Shown one piece after another: positions 25,875 through 34,906 of a stretch of 64,000 bases of DNA. A program made the translations under genes and the position numbers. Within the stretch, counting starts at the first letter, position 1, and each line of letters begins with the position of its first letter. The stretch is from Bog-793 sp963785415 (GTDB taxonomy: Bacteria; Actinomycetota; Acidimicrobiia; Acidimicrobiales; Bog-793), in the NCBI GenBank assembly GCA_963785415.1, contig CAWAVB010000001.1, positions 1,488,001-1,552,000 on the forward strand. Reading direction: 5' to 3'. Under the pieces are notes generated by a model. It ran no database searches and had not been told where the DNA came from. It saw nothing but the letters and a program-made list of their open reading frames with translations.

Positions 25875-27274
25875 GATCGGGCCCGCCGCACATCGTCGTC
25901 GTCGGGGGCGGGCTCGCCGGCCTGTCGGCGGCGATCGCCTGCGCGGACTCGGGGGCGACGGTGACGCTTCTTGAGAGCAGGCCGCGCCTCGGGGGCGCGA
26001 CGTGGTCGTTCGAACGCAACGGACTCGTGTTCGACAACGGCCAGCACGTGTTCCTGCGCTGCTGCACCGCGTATCGCGGGTTCCTCGAACGGCTCGGGAC
26101 GACGGACCGGGCCATCCTCCAGCGCCGGCTCGCGATCCCCGTCCTGCGCCCCGATCCGGGCGGTGGCGCGCCGCGGGTCGGCTGGGTCCGGCGCAACAGC
26201 CTTCCCGCCCCGGCCCACCTGGCCATCTCGCTCGCCCGTTACCGGCACCTGGCGCTCGGCGAACGGGCGCGCGTCGCCCGGGCGGTCCTCGCCCTGCGCA
26301 AGCTGAGCCTCGAGGACCCCGGTCTCGACTCCGAGACGTTCGCCGCCTTCCTCGCCCGCAACGGGCAGTCACGCGAGGCGATCGAGCGGCTCTGGGACCT
26401 CATCACGCTGCCGACGGTGAACCTGCGGGCCGACGAGGCGTCGTTGACGCTCGGCGCCAAGGTCTTCCGGACTGGGCTCATCGACCGCACCGACGCCGCC
26501 GACGTCGGTTGGGCGCGCGTGCCGCTCGACGCCGTGCACGTCGACCCGGCCGCGGTGCTCCTTGCGCGACTCGGCGGGACGATCCGCCTGCGCGCCAAGG
26601 TCGACTCAATCGACGTCTCCGACACCGGTCCCCGAACGGCCACCGGCGTCGTCGTCGGCGGCGAGCACGTCGGGGCCGACGCGGTCGTCGTCGCCGTGCC
26701 GCACCGGGTCGCGGCGGCGATCCTGCCCGAGGGGGGCATCGTGAACCCGGCCCGCCTGGAGGCGCTCGGGGTCTCGCCGATCGTCGACGTCCACGTTGTC
26801 TACGACCGCCGGGTCACGAAGCTTGCCATCGCCGCGGGCGTCGACACGCCGATCCAGTTCCTTTTCGACAAGACCGCCGCCTCCGGCCGGGACGTGGCGT
26901 CGGGCCAGGTGCTCGCCGTGTCGATCTCGTGCGCCGAGGCCGAGCAGGGCGAGCGGCCCGAGGCGCTCATCGAGCGCTACACGGGGGCTCTGCGGGCCCT
27001 GCTCCCGGGGGCGCGGTCGGCCGAGGTCGTCGACGCGGTCGTGAGCCGCGAGCACGAGGCGACGTTCCGCGGCGTGCCCGGGACGGCGCGGCTGCGGCCC
27101 GGTCCCGAGACCGGCTTCGAGCGGCTGTTCCTCGCCGGGGCGTGGACGGACACGGGTTGGCCCGCAACGATGGAGGGCGCGGTGCGCAGCGGAGTGCGCG
27201 CGGCGCGGCACGCGCTGCGGGCGGTCGGAACGACACGCCCCCCCGTCGATCTCGAATGGGGGGTGGTGGCGTGA
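25871..27274 (+). CDS. hpnE: Hydroxysqualene dehydroxylase HpnE, FAD-dependent
   Basis: 467 residues from a GTG overlapping the hpnD stop. The Rossmann FAD loop is VVVGGGLAGLSAAIA, followed by LLESRPRLGGATWSF, where the acidic residue binds the FAD ribose. NGQHVFLRCC and a C-terminal LAGAWTDTGWPATMEGAVRS are amine-oxidase/desaturase-type motifs. HpnE reductively removes the hydroxyl of hydroxysqualene to yield squalene. Its place directly after hpnC-hpnD confirms the assignment. Coupled by GTGA to the prenyl synthase. Confidence 0.92.
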   Translation: MRSGPPHIVVVGGGLAGLSAAIACADSGATVTLLESRPRLGGATWSFERNGLVFDNGQHVFLRCCTAYRGFLERLGTTDRAILQRRLAIPVLRPDPGGGAPRVGWVRRNSLPAPAHLAISLARYRHLALGERARVARAVLALRKLSLEDPGLDSETFAAFLARNGQSREAIERLWDLITLPTVNLRADEASLTLGAKVFRTGLIDRTDAADVGWARVPLDAVHVDPAAVLLARLGGTIRLRAKVDSIDVSDTGPRTATGVVVGGEHVGADAVVVAVPHRVAAAILPEGGIVNPARLEALGVSPIVDVHVVYDRRVTKLAIAAGVDTPIQFLFDKTAASGRDVASGQVLAVSISCAEAEQGERPEALIERYTGALRALLPGARSAEVVDAVVSREHEATFRGVPGTARLRPGPETGFERLFLAGAWTDTGWPATMEGAVRSGVRAARHALRAVGTTRPPVDLEWGVVA

Positions 27275-28320
27275 TCCCGACCGAGAAGGCACCGGCCGTC
27301 TTCGGCCGGGCGCGGGACCTCGTCGCGCCAGCGATGCGCACGGCGGTCGGCCGGCTCTCCGCCGAGATGCGGCCGGTCGCCGAGTACCACTTCGGCTGGA
27401 CGGACGCCGACGGTCGCCCCGTCAGCGGCAACGGCGGCAAGGGGGTACGGCCGGCGCTGGCGATCCTGTCGGCCGAGGCCGTGGGTGCCGACGCGGTGAT
27501 CGGCGTCCCGGGAGGCGTCGCGGTCGAGCTCGTCCATAACTTCTCGCTCATCCACGACGACGTGATCGACGGTGACGCCGAGCGGCGCCACCGCCCGACG
27601 GTCTGGGCGCGCTACGGGATCGGGCAGGCCGTGATCGTCGGCGACGCGTTGCTCGCGCTCGCCCAGCAGATCCTCCTCGACCCGGCCGGGACGCTCGAGC
27701 TCGACCGGGTCGCCGAGTGCGACGCGGCACGGCGCGCGGCGAGCCGGATCGCCGACTCGACGGCCTCGATGATCGCCGGCCAGGCCCTCGACATGGCCTT
27801 CGAGACGTTGCCGACCGTCGACGTCGCGGGGTGCCTCGCCATGGAGGGCGGCAAGACCGGGGCGCTGCTCGGCTGCGCGGCGGCGATCGGCGCCGAGCTC
27901 GCCGGAGCGCCGGCCGAGGTCGTGGCGTCGCTCGACCGCTTCGGGTTCGAGCTCGGTCTCGCCTTCCAGGCGGCCGACGACCTGCTCGGCATCTGGGGCG
28001 ACCCGGCCCGCACGGGCAAGCCGGCCTGGAGCGACCTGCGCTCGCACAAAAAGACCCTCCCGGTCGCGGCGGCCCTCGCCACGGGCGGGGCCGACGCGGC
28101 GGAGCTCGCCGAGCTGCTCGCGGTGCCGTGCCTCAGCGACGCTCAGGTCGCCCGGGCGGCCGAGCTCGTCGAAAAGGCGGGTGGCCGGGAGATCAGCACG
28201 GCCGAAGCCCGGCGTCGGCTCGACGCGGCGCTCGCTGCGCTCGACTCGCCGCACCTCGCCGCGGGCCCGGCTGCCGAGCTCACCGAGGTGGCGCGATTCG
28301 TGATCGAGCGGGAGTTCTAG
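27271..28320 (+). CDS. Polyprenyl (farnesyl/geranylgeranyl) diphosphate synthase
   Basis: 349 residues from a GTG overlapping the hpnE stop. Trans-prenyltransferase motifs are GGKGVRPALAILSAEA, the first aspartate-rich motif LIHDDVIDGD, and the second region FQAADDLLGIWGDPARTGKP, the form usual in actinobacterial IdsA/GrcC-type enzymes. In this operon its most likely product is farnesyl diphosphate for HpnD. Sequence alone does not separate C15 from C20 producers. Only a two-base gap precedes the cyclase gene. Confidence 0.9.
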   Translation: MIPTEKAPAVFGRARDLVAPAMRTAVGRLSAEMRPVAEYHFGWTDADGRPVSGNGGKGVRPALAILSAEAVGADAVIGVPGGVAVELVHNFSLIHDDVIDGDAERRHRPTVWARYGIGQAVIVGDALLALAQQILLDPAGTLELDRVAECDAARRAASRIADSTASMIAGQALDMAFETLPTVDVAGCLAMEGGKTGALLGCAAAIGAELAGAPAEVVASLDRFGFELGLAFQAADDLLGIWGDPARTGKPAWSDLRSHKKTLPVAAALATGGADAAELAELLAVPCLSDAQVARAAELVEKAGGREISTAEARRRLDAALAALDSPHLAAGPAAELTEVARFVIEREF

Positions 28321-28322
28321 GC

Positions 28323-30317
28323 ATGGCACCCGCCGTGATGGTCGAGGAGCGAGAGCTCGCCGCGGCGCGCCACGCCCTCGGGAAAGCGCGCACCCACCTC
28401 CTTTCGATCCAGGAACCCGAGGGTTGGTGGAAGGGCGAGCTCGAGACGAACGTGACGATGGACGCCGAGGACCTGCTGCTCCGTGAGTTCCTCGGCATCC
28501 GCGAGGCGACCGACACGGCGGAGGCCGCGGCGTGGATCCGCTCGAAGCAGCGTCCCGACGGGACCTGGGCCACGTACCACGGCGGGCCGGGGGACCTGTC
28601 GACGACGGTCGAGGCCTACTGCGCGCTCCGCCTCGCCGGCGACGAACCGGCCGACGAGCACATGGCGCGGGCCGCGGCGTTCGTCCGCTCCTCGGGCGGG
28701 GTCGAGAACACGCGGGTCTTTACGAGGATCTGGCTCGCGCTGTTCGGGCTCTGGCCCTGGGACGAGCTGCCGACTCTCCCACCAGAGATCGTGGCGCTCC
28801 CGGTGTGGGTGCCCTGCAACATCTACGACTTCGGCTGCTGGGCGCGCCAGACCGCCGTCGCCATCACCGTCGTGGGCGCCTACCGCCCGGTCCGGCCGGT
28901 CTCGTTCGGCGTCGACGAGCTGCGGACCGGCAAGGCTCCAGACCGCCCCGGACCGTCGCTGCGGGACTGGACCGGCCGATTCGTGCTCCTCGACCGGGTC
29001 CTCCACCAATACGACCGGCTCGCCAACCGGCAGCCGCTGCGCCGGACCGTGCGCGAGGCGGCGCTGCGCAAGGCGGAAACCTGGATCGTCCGGCGCCAGG
29101 AGGCCGACGGGAGCTGGGGGGGCATCCAGCCGCCCTGGGTGTACTCGATCCTCGCGTTGCACCTGCGGGGCTACCCCCTCGACCACCCCGTCCTCGCCTC
29201 GGCCTTCGCCGGCTTGGAGCGGTTCTTGGTGCGCAAGGACGGCCTACGCCGCCTCGAGGCGTGCCAGTCCCCGGTGTGGGACACGGCCCTCGCCGTGATC
29301 GCGCTCGCCGACGCCGGGGTCGATGCCGACGACGAGGCGCTCAGGCGCGCCGTGCGCTGGACGCTCGGCGAGGAGGTCCGCGTCCGGGGCGACTGGTCGG
29401 TGCGCCGGCCGGAGGTGCCCGAGGGCGGCTGGTCCTTCGAGTTCGACAACGACAACTACCCCGACGTCGACGACACCGCCGAGGTCGTCCTCGGGCTGCG
29501 CCGCGTCGCCCACGAGGACCCCGCAGCCGTCGACGAAGCGGTCGAGCGCGCCGTCGCCTGGGTCGAGGGCATGGCGTCGAAAGACGGCGCCTGGGGCGCC
29601 TTCGACGCCGACAACGTGCGCCAGATCCTCTATGAGATCCCCTTCTGCGACTTCGGGGCCGTGATCGACCCGCCGAGCGCGGACGTGACGGCCCACGTCG
29701 TCGAGATGCTCGCCCACGAGCCGTCAGCCGACCTGGCCATCCTCGCCAAGGGGGTCGGGTGGCTCCTGGCCGAGCAGGAGGACGACGGGGCCTGGTTCGG
29801 CCGCTGGGGCGTGAACTACATCTACGGCGTCGGGGCGGTCGTCCCGGCGCTCGTCGCCGCGGGCGTCGACGCCGACGCCGAGCCGATCCGGCGCGCCGTC
29901 GAGTTCCTGGAGACGTACCAGAACGACGACGGCGGCTGGGGCGAGGACATCCGCAGCTACGACGACCCCACCCTCCGGGCCCAGGGCGAGTCGACCGCAT
30001 CCCAGACGGCCTGGGCGCTCCTCGCCCTCGTCGCCGCGGGCCGGGCGCGCTCGGCCGCGGCGTGCCGCGGGGTGGCCTGGCTGGCGACGACGCAGCTACC
30101 CGACGGGAACTGGGACGAGCCGTGGTACACGGGGACGGGGTTCCCGGGGGACTTCTACCTCAACTACCACCTCTACCGGCTCGTCTTCCCGCTGTCCGCG
30201 CTCGGGCGGTGGTGCCGGGCGGTCGACGACGCCTCCGGCGTGGCGGGCGCGCGCACCGAGACCGCCCTCCAGGCCCACGCCGCCCGCGCGGCAAGCCGCG
30301 CCGGAGCGGGGCGCTGA
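28323..30317 (+). CDS. shc: Squalene-hopene cyclase
   Basis: 664 residues from an ATG two bases after the previous stop. It cyclises squalene to hopene/diplopterol at the membrane. The catalytic acid motif DXDD is D381-V382-D383-D384 in YPDVDDTAEVVLGL. Several QW repeats are visible (RRQEADGSWGGIQPPWVYS, LAEQEDDGAWFGRWGVNYIY, TTQLPDGNWDEPWYTGTGFP). Length is normal for bacterial cyclases. The stop overlaps a 28-codon ORF (TGATG). Confidence 0.96.
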   Translation: MAPAVMVEERELAAARHALGKARTHLLSIQEPEGWWKGELETNVTMDAEDLLLREFLGIREATDTAEAAAWIRSKQRPDGTWATYHGGPGDLSTTVEAYCALRLAGDEPADEHMARAAAFVRSSGGVENTRVFTRIWLALFGLWPWDELPTLPPEIVALPVWVPCNIYDFGCWARQTAVAITVVGAYRPVRPVSFGVDELRTGKAPDRPGPSLRDWTGRFVLLDRVLHQYDRLANRQPLRRTVREAALRKAETWIVRRQEADGSWGGIQPPWVYSILALHLRGYPLDHPVLASAFAGLERFLVRKDGLRRLEACQSPVWDTALAVIALADAGVDADDEALRRAVRWTLGEEVRVRGDWSVRRPEVPEGGWSFEFDNDNYPDVDDTAEVVLGLRRVAHEDPAAVDEAVERAVAWVEGMASKDGAWGAFDADNVRQILYEIPFCDFGAVIDPPSADVTAHVVEMLAHEPSADLAILAKGVGWLLAEQEDDGAWFGRWGVNYIYGVGAVVPALVAAGVDADAEPIRRAVEFLETYQNDDGGWGEDIRSYDDPTLRAQGESTASQTAWALLALVAAGRARSAAACRGVAWLATTQLPDGNWDEPWYTGTGFPGDFYLNYHLYRLVFPLSALGRWCRAVDDASGVAGARTETALQAHAARAASRAGAGR

Positions 30318-30403
30318 TGGCGCCACGGCCGCGGCCGATCAGCCCGCAGCCCGAACCCCCGATGTACCGCCCGACCACCCAACGAAAAGCCGGTGAGACC
30401 TGA
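30317..30403 (+). CDS. 28-residue ORF coupled on both sides between shc and hpnH
   Basis: An ATG overlaps the shc stop (TGATG), and the ORF's own stop overlaps the hpnH start in the same way. The product would be proline- and arginine-rich (begins MAPRPRPISPQPEPP) with no known motif. A double TGATG arrangement suggests ribosomes reinitiate through it, so it may act as a coupling leader for hpnH. A functional micropeptide is possible but unproven. Chance is also possible, since only 87 bases are involved. Confidence 0.4.
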   Translation: MAPRPRPISPQPEPPMYRPTTQRKAGET

Positions 30404-31410
30404 TGCCCATCCCGATCCGACAGAACATGCGCATGGCGGCGTATCTCGTGCGCCAGAAGCTGGCGAGACGTGAGAAGTACCCGCTCATCGTCGAGCTCGA
30501 GCCGCTGTTCGCCTGCAACCTCGCCTGCCCGGGCTGCGGCAAGATCCAGTACCCGACCGAGATCCTGCGCCAGCGCGTCACCCCGGAGGCGGCGTTCGCC
30601 GCGATCGAGGAGTCCGGCGCGCCGATGGTCTCGATCGCTGGCGGCGAGCCGCTCCTCCACCCCCAGATCGAGGAGATGGTCGAGGGCCTCATCGCCCGCA
30701 AGCGTTTCATCTACCTCTGCACGAACGCGATCCTCCTGAAGCGGCGGATCGATCGGTTCAAGCCCTCCCCGTACTTCTCGTGGGTGGTGCACATCGACGG
30801 GTTGCGCGAACGCCACGACGCGGCCGTCGACCGCGAGGGGGTCTTCGACACGGCGATCGAGGCGATCAAGCTCGCCAAGTCGAAGGGCTTCCGCGTCACG
30901 ACGAACTCGACGTTCTTCACGAACGACTCCGCAAAGACGATCCGCGAGGTCCTCGACTTCCTGAACGACGAGCTGCGGGTCGACGCGATGATGATCTCCC
31001 CCGCCTACGCCTACGAGAAGGCGTCGGACCAGGAGCACTTCCTCCCGGTCGACCAGGCCCGGCAGGTCTTCGCGGAGGCGTTCGGTGACGGCCGGCGGCG
31101 CAAGTGGCGCCTCAACCACACGCCGCTCTTCCTCGACTTCCTCGAGGGCAAGGTCGACTACCAGTGCACGCCGTGGGGGATCCCGAGCTACTCGGTCTTC
31201 GGCTGGCAGCGGCCGTGCTATTTGATGAGCGACGGCTACACGGCCACGTACAAAGAGCTCCTCGAGACGACCGACTGGGACAAGTACGGACGAGGGCGCG
31301 ACCCGCGTTGTGACAACTGCATGGCGCACTGCGGGTATGAACCTTCCGCCGTCACGGCGATGACGAAGTCGTTCCGTCAGGTGGTGCGGGCAGCCGTCGG
31401 GACGCACTGA
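30403..31410 (+). CDS. hpnH: Adenosylhopane synthase HpnH, radical SAM
   Basis: 335 residues from an ATG. The radical SAM cluster motif CX3CX2C is C38, C42 and C45 in FACNLACPGCGKI. VSIAGGEPLLHPQIEEMVEG is the SAM-binding GGEP motif. HpnH adds a 5'-deoxyadenosyl group to hopene, the first step to extended C35 hopanoids. The C-terminal RCDNCMAHCGYEP is conserved in HpnH. It ends the operon. Later side-chain genes such as hpnG are not in the window. Confidence 0.94.
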   Translation: MPIPIRQNMRMAAYLVRQKLARREKYPLIVELEPLFACNLACPGCGKIQYPTEILRQRVTPEAAFAAIEESGAPMVSIAGGEPLLHPQIEEMVEGLIARKRFIYLCTNAILLKRRIDRFKPSPYFSWVVHIDGLRERHDAAVDREGVFDTAIEAIKLAKSKGFRVTTNSTFFTNDSAKTIREVLDFLNDELRVDAMMISPAYAYEKASDQEHFLPVDQARQVFAEAFGDGRRRKWRLNHTPLFLDFLEGKVDYQCTPWGIPSYSVFGWQRPCYLMSDGYTATYKELLETTDWDKYGRGRDPRCDNCMAHCGYEPSAVTAMTKSFRQVVRAAVGTH

Positions 31411-31462
31411 GGAGCCGGTCGAAGGGCCGATTCGGCCCCGCGGGCGCGTAGGCTTGGCCCCC

Positions 31463-31536
31463 GGGGCTGTAGCTCAGCTGGTTAGAGCGACTGGTTTGCA
31501 ACCAGTAGGTCACGGGTTCGAATCCCGTCAGCTCCA
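31463..31536 (+). tRNA. tRNA-Ala (anticodon TGC)
   Basis: A full cloverleaf folds: acceptor arm GGGGCTG/CAGCTCC with the G3-U70 pair that identifies alanine tRNA, a D arm (GCTCAGCTGGTTAGAGC), an anticodon arm CTGG-TTTGCAA-CCAG with anticodon TGC, and a T arm CGGGTTCGAATCCCG. The discriminator is A. CCA is not encoded. It lies 52 bases after hpnH. Confidence 0.96.
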
Positions 31537-31758
31537 CCCGTTGGCCTCTCTCCCATTTGGTGGACCACGTCTTATGACGACGCCTCGGACCGCTGCACCG
31601 CCGGATCAGGACGCCCTGTCGTCGATGGCCCGTCGTGGTCGGCCGACAATTGATCCGGATCACCTCGCTCGTCGCGAGTCCGGAGCGCGCGAATCCAGCC
31701 GTTCGGACCGATCCGATCCACGAGACCGGTCTTGGTCCCGGCTCGCTTGCGGTCGTGC

Positions 31759-32391
31759 CTAGCGCGGTGCGAGCGGCATCGTCGGGATCACCGGCTTCTT
31801 GAATGTCTCGTTCACGACCCCGGCGAACGACGCGTACCACGCCGCGGCGGCGGTGGCGAGTCCCACCCATCCGCCCGCCTTGGTGAGGTCGGCGTCCGAA
31901 TGGAAGGCGCCGATCGTGAGGAGCACGAACGTGATCGTGAGGAGCACGAAGACGGCGACGACTGCGCCGCTCACCCGGAAAGACGCCACCGTCATGTAGG
32001 CGGTGAAGATGGTCCAGCCCAAGAGGAACACGCCCACCGCGACGGGGAGGTCGGCGGCCTTCACCCCGGGGGCGATGAACTGGATGAAGACGTAGTAGGC
32101 GATCCAGAAGGCGCCGAAGGAGGAGAAGGCGACCGCGCCGAAGGTGTTCTTGCGGACGAACTCCCACATTCCGGCGAGGAGCTGGGCGCCGCCGCCGTAC
32201 ACGAGAGCCAGCGCGAGGGCGGCCTTGGCCCCGGGGCCCCAGACGTTGGTGTTCCCGATGCTGAGCGCGAACGTCGTCATGGCGAAGGCGGCCAACCCCA
32301 GCGGGGCTGGATCCGCCACACGATGGACAGCCGGGCTGGCGCCCCCACCACCGGTTGAGGCTCCCTGTGTTTCCCCGGGATGCGTGATCAC
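31759..32391 (-). CDS. Acetate/succinate transporter, GPR1/FUN34/YaaH (SatP) family
   Basis: 210 residues from a GTG preceded by GGAAGGGAAGAG; the open frame continues upstream as non-coding sequence. The family signature is ADPAPLGLAAFAMTTFALSI near the N-terminus. Six membrane helices follow (for example FGAFWIAYYVFIQF and VAVGVFLLGWTIFTAYMTVA). These proteins carry acetate or succinate across the cytoplasmic membrane. It is divergent from acetyl-CoA synthetase, so uptake and activation of acetate are paired here. Confidence 0.92.
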   Translation of the reverse strand: MITHPGETQGASTGGGGASPAVHRVADPAPLGLAAFAMTTFALSIGNTNVWGPGAKAALALALVYGGGAQLLAGMWEFVRKNTFGAVAFSSFGAFWIAYYVFIQFIAPGVKAADLPVAVGVFLLGWTIFTAYMTVASFRVSGAVVAVFVLLTITFVLLTIGAFHSDADLTKAGGWVGLATAAAAWYASFAGVVNETFKKPVIPTMPLAPR

Positions 32392-32773
32392 GTCTCTTCC
32401 CTTCCGTCGAGGTGCCTTGGATTTCTGTCGGGCGATTCCGACCGTACTCGGAACCTCAACCCCTGTCACCGGCCTGAGCGACCCGACGGACTGGTCCGAG
32501 CGGCGCGGTCGGGTCGCGCTCGCGCGCGATGGCCAAAGCTGGTGGATCGCCCACCCGCAGACGGCGTCGCGTACTTTGCTTATTGTCCGGGAAGGCACAC
32601 TGGCGCCGACGCGCGCCGGCACGAGGTCCAGGAAGGGGTGCCGGTCGGGCGAGGCGCGAGACTTCCCGAAGTCGCCGCGTGAGGGCGCGCGAGTCCGATC
32701 CGCAGTTTTGACGGTTGCTCGGTGCTCGCGATAATGGGTCGAAAACAGATAGAGCCGAGACGGGAGAGGAACC
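32392..32773. other. Divergent promoter region of satP and acs
   Basis: 382 bases with no credible gene. Frames that cross it are shadows. The central part carries one copy of a repeat whose inverted partner lies beyond acs (listed separately). The satP promoter must lie on the left and the acs promoter on the right. The 50 bases before acs contain less GC-rich sequence (for example ATAATGGG). Confidence 0.6.
32524..32636 (+). repeat. acs-flanking inverted repeat, upstream copy
   Basis: About 113 bases that match, in inverted orientation, bases 35109-35219. By eye the two copies are roughly 80-85% identical with at least two single-base gaps. Shared blocks include GTGGATCGCCCACC, CGGCGTCGCG, and AAGGCACACTGGCGC followed by GCCGGCACGAGGT. 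The indels break any shared reading frame, so it is not a conserved coding segment. It sits in the satP-acs divergent region. Confidence 0.7.
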
Positions 32774-34906
32774 ATGGCAGACGAGCTTCCGACGGAAGAG
32801 TCTGAGAGCGAGAAGGTCTCTGAGGCCGAGATTGCCGTCCACTGGCGCGAAGAGGGCTACTACTACCCTTCCCCGGCCTTCATCGCTCAGGCGAATGCTC
32901 CCGATCCGGCAATCTTCGACCGGTTCGCCGAAGGGCGGTTCCCCGACTGCTTCAAGGAGTACTCCGACCTTCTGACGTGGGATTCGCCCTGGCAGACGAT
33001 GCTCGACACGAGCAATCCGCCGTTCTGGAAGTGGTTCCTCGGCGGTCGTCTCAATGCCAGTTACAACTGCGTCGACCGCCACCTCGAGACGGCGGGGAAC
33101 AAAGCAGCGATCGTCTGGGTGCCCGAGCTGGAGACCGAAGACACTCAGTTCATCACCTACCAGGAGCTCTACCGGCGCGTGAACGAGTTCGCGGGTTTGC
33201 TCCGGGGTTTTGGCGGGGTGCAGACCGGCGACCGGATCACCTTCTATCTGCCGATGATTCCGGAGCTCCCGGTGTCCATGCTCGCTTGTGCGCGGCTCGG
33301 AGTCATCCACTCCGAGGTGTTCGGCGGGTTCTCGGGCGCCGCGTGCGGAGATCGGATCGCCGACTCCGGTAGCCGCATCCTCGTGACGGTGGACGGCTAC
33401 TACCGCAACGGGGAACTCGTCGACCACAAGGCCAGGGCCGACGAGGCCGTGGAGGCGGCCAGCAAGCTCGGCCAGAAGGTCGACAAGGTGCTCGTGTGGA
33501 GGCGCCACCCGGGACAGTACGCGTCACAGAGCCCGATGGTCGAGGGCCGGGACTTCTTCGTCGACGAGCTCATCGGCGAGTATCGCGACAAGGTGGTTGA
33601 CCCCGTCTCGATGCCAGCCGAAGCGCCGTTGTTCCTCATGTACACCAGCGGGACGACGGGACGGCCGAAGGGTTGCCAGCACTCGACGGGAGGGTACCTC
33701 GCCTACGTTGCGGGAACCTCGAAGTACTACCAGGACATCCACCCGGACGACGTCTACTGGTGCACTGCGGACATCGGATGGATCACGGGACACTCGTACA
33801 TCGTTTATGGCCCACTGTTGCTGGGGACGACGACCGTCATCTACGAGGGCGTGCCCACCTACCCGGATCCTGGCCGTGCCTGGCGGATCGCCGAACGGCT
33901 CAAGGTGAACATCTTCCACACCGCGCCCACGATGATCCGGATGCTGCGCAAGCTCGGACCGGACGAGCCGGCGAAGTACGACTACCACTTCAAGCACATG
34001 ACGACCGTCGGTGAACCGATCGAGCCAGAGGTGTGGCGTTGGTATTACGAGGTGGTCGGCAAGGGAGAGGCCGTCATCGTCGACACGTGGTGGCAGACCG
34101 AGAACGGCGGGTTCCTCGGCAGCACGCTGCCCGCGGTGCATCCGATGAAACCCGGCAGCTGCGGACCGGCGGTGCTCGGCATCTACCCCGTGATCTACGA
34201 CGACGACCGCAAGGAGGTGCCGGCCGGAAGCGGCAGGGCGGGCAACATCTGCATCCGCAACCCCTGGCCCGGGCTCTGCCAGACGGTCTGGGGCCAGCCC
34301 GACAGGTTCGTGGAGATCTACTACGGGAAGTACTGCGCCGACAAGAACAGCAAGGACTGGCATGACTGGCCGTACTTGGCGGGCGACGGAGCGGTGCAGG
34401 CTGCCGACGGCTACTTCCGGATCCTCGGTCGGATCGACGACGTGATCAACGTCGCCGGGCACCGGCTCGGGACCAAGGAAATCGAATCTGCCGCTCTCAC
34501 GGTGGACGAGGTCTCCGAGGCGGCTGCGATCCCGGTCATCGACGAGGTGCGCGGGCGCGCGGTCGAGATCTACGTCTGTCTGAAACCGGGACTGGCCCCG
34601 AGCAAGGCGATAGAGAACAAGGTGAAAGCGGCCATCGATCGCTTGATCGGCAAGATTGCTCGACCCAGGAACGTCTGGATCGTCCAGGACATGCCGAAGA
34701 CCCGATCCGGCAAGATCATGCGCCGGGTGATTGCGGCCGTTTCCAATTTCGGCGAAGTCGGGGACGTGAGCACTCTTGCCAACCCGGAGATCGTCGAAGA
34801 CATCCGGCACTACGTCCAGAGCGAGAAGGTCAAGCGCGGCGAACAGCCGAGACAGCTGACCGCAGAGGAGGCCGCGGAGATCGCGGCCTTCGGCAAGGGG
34901 GAGTAA
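32774..34906 (+). CDS. acs: Acetyl-CoA synthetase, AMP-forming
   Basis: 710 residues, somewhat longer than the usual 650 because of an acidic N-terminal extension. The ATG has GAGAGGAACC upstream. It activates acetate with ATP and CoA. Core motifs are LFLMYTSGTTGRPKGCQHST (P-loop-like), DTWWQTENGG, and the C-terminal lysine motif PKTRSGKIMRR, the usual site of regulatory acetylation. ITFYLPMIPELPVSMLACAR is typical of Acs. It is divergent from an acetate transporter and flanked by inverted repeats. Confidence 0.96.
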   Translation: MADELPTEESESEKVSEAEIAVHWREEGYYYPSPAFIAQANAPDPAIFDRFAEGRFPDCFKEYSDLLTWDSPWQTMLDTSNPPFWKWFLGGRLNASYNCVDRHLETAGNKAAIVWVPELETEDTQFITYQELYRRVNEFAGLLRGFGGVQTGDRITFYLPMIPELPVSMLACARLGVIHSEVFGGFSGAACGDRIADSGSRILVTVDGYYRNGELVDHKARADEAVEAASKLGQKVDKVLVWRRHPGQYASQSPMVEGRDFFVDELIGEYRDKVVDPVSMPAEAPLFLMYTSGTTGRPKGCQHSTGGYLAYVAGTSKYYQDIHPDDVYWCTADIGWITGHSYIVYGPLLLGTTTVIYEGVPTYPDPGRAWRIAERLKVNIFHTAPTMIRMLRKLGPDEPAKYDYHFKHMTTVGEPIEPEVWRWYYEVVGKGEAVIVDTWWQTENGGFLGSTLPAVHPMKPGSCGPAVLGIYPVIYDDDRKEVPAGSGRAGNICIRNPWPGLCQTVWGQPDRFVEIYYGKYCADKNSKDWHDWPYLAGDGAVQAADGYFRILGRIDDVINVAGHRLGTKEIESAALTVDEVSEAAAIPVIDEVRGRAVEIYVCLKPGLAPSKAIENKVKAAIDRLIGKIARPRNVWIVQDMPKTRSGKIMRRVIAAVSNFGEVGDVSTLANPEIVEDIRHYVQSEKVKRGEQPRQLTAEEAAEIAAFGKGE

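Noticed and set aside
26002..28320. A 772-codon plus-strand frame through hpnE and the prenyl synthase
   Set aside because: Only its last 349 codons, from the GTG at 27271, match a real family. The upstream part is an arginine- and alanine-rich shadow of hpnE.
33524..34810. A 428-codon minus-strand frame inside acs
   Set aside because: Its translation lacks any known motif and lies fully within acs on the other strand.
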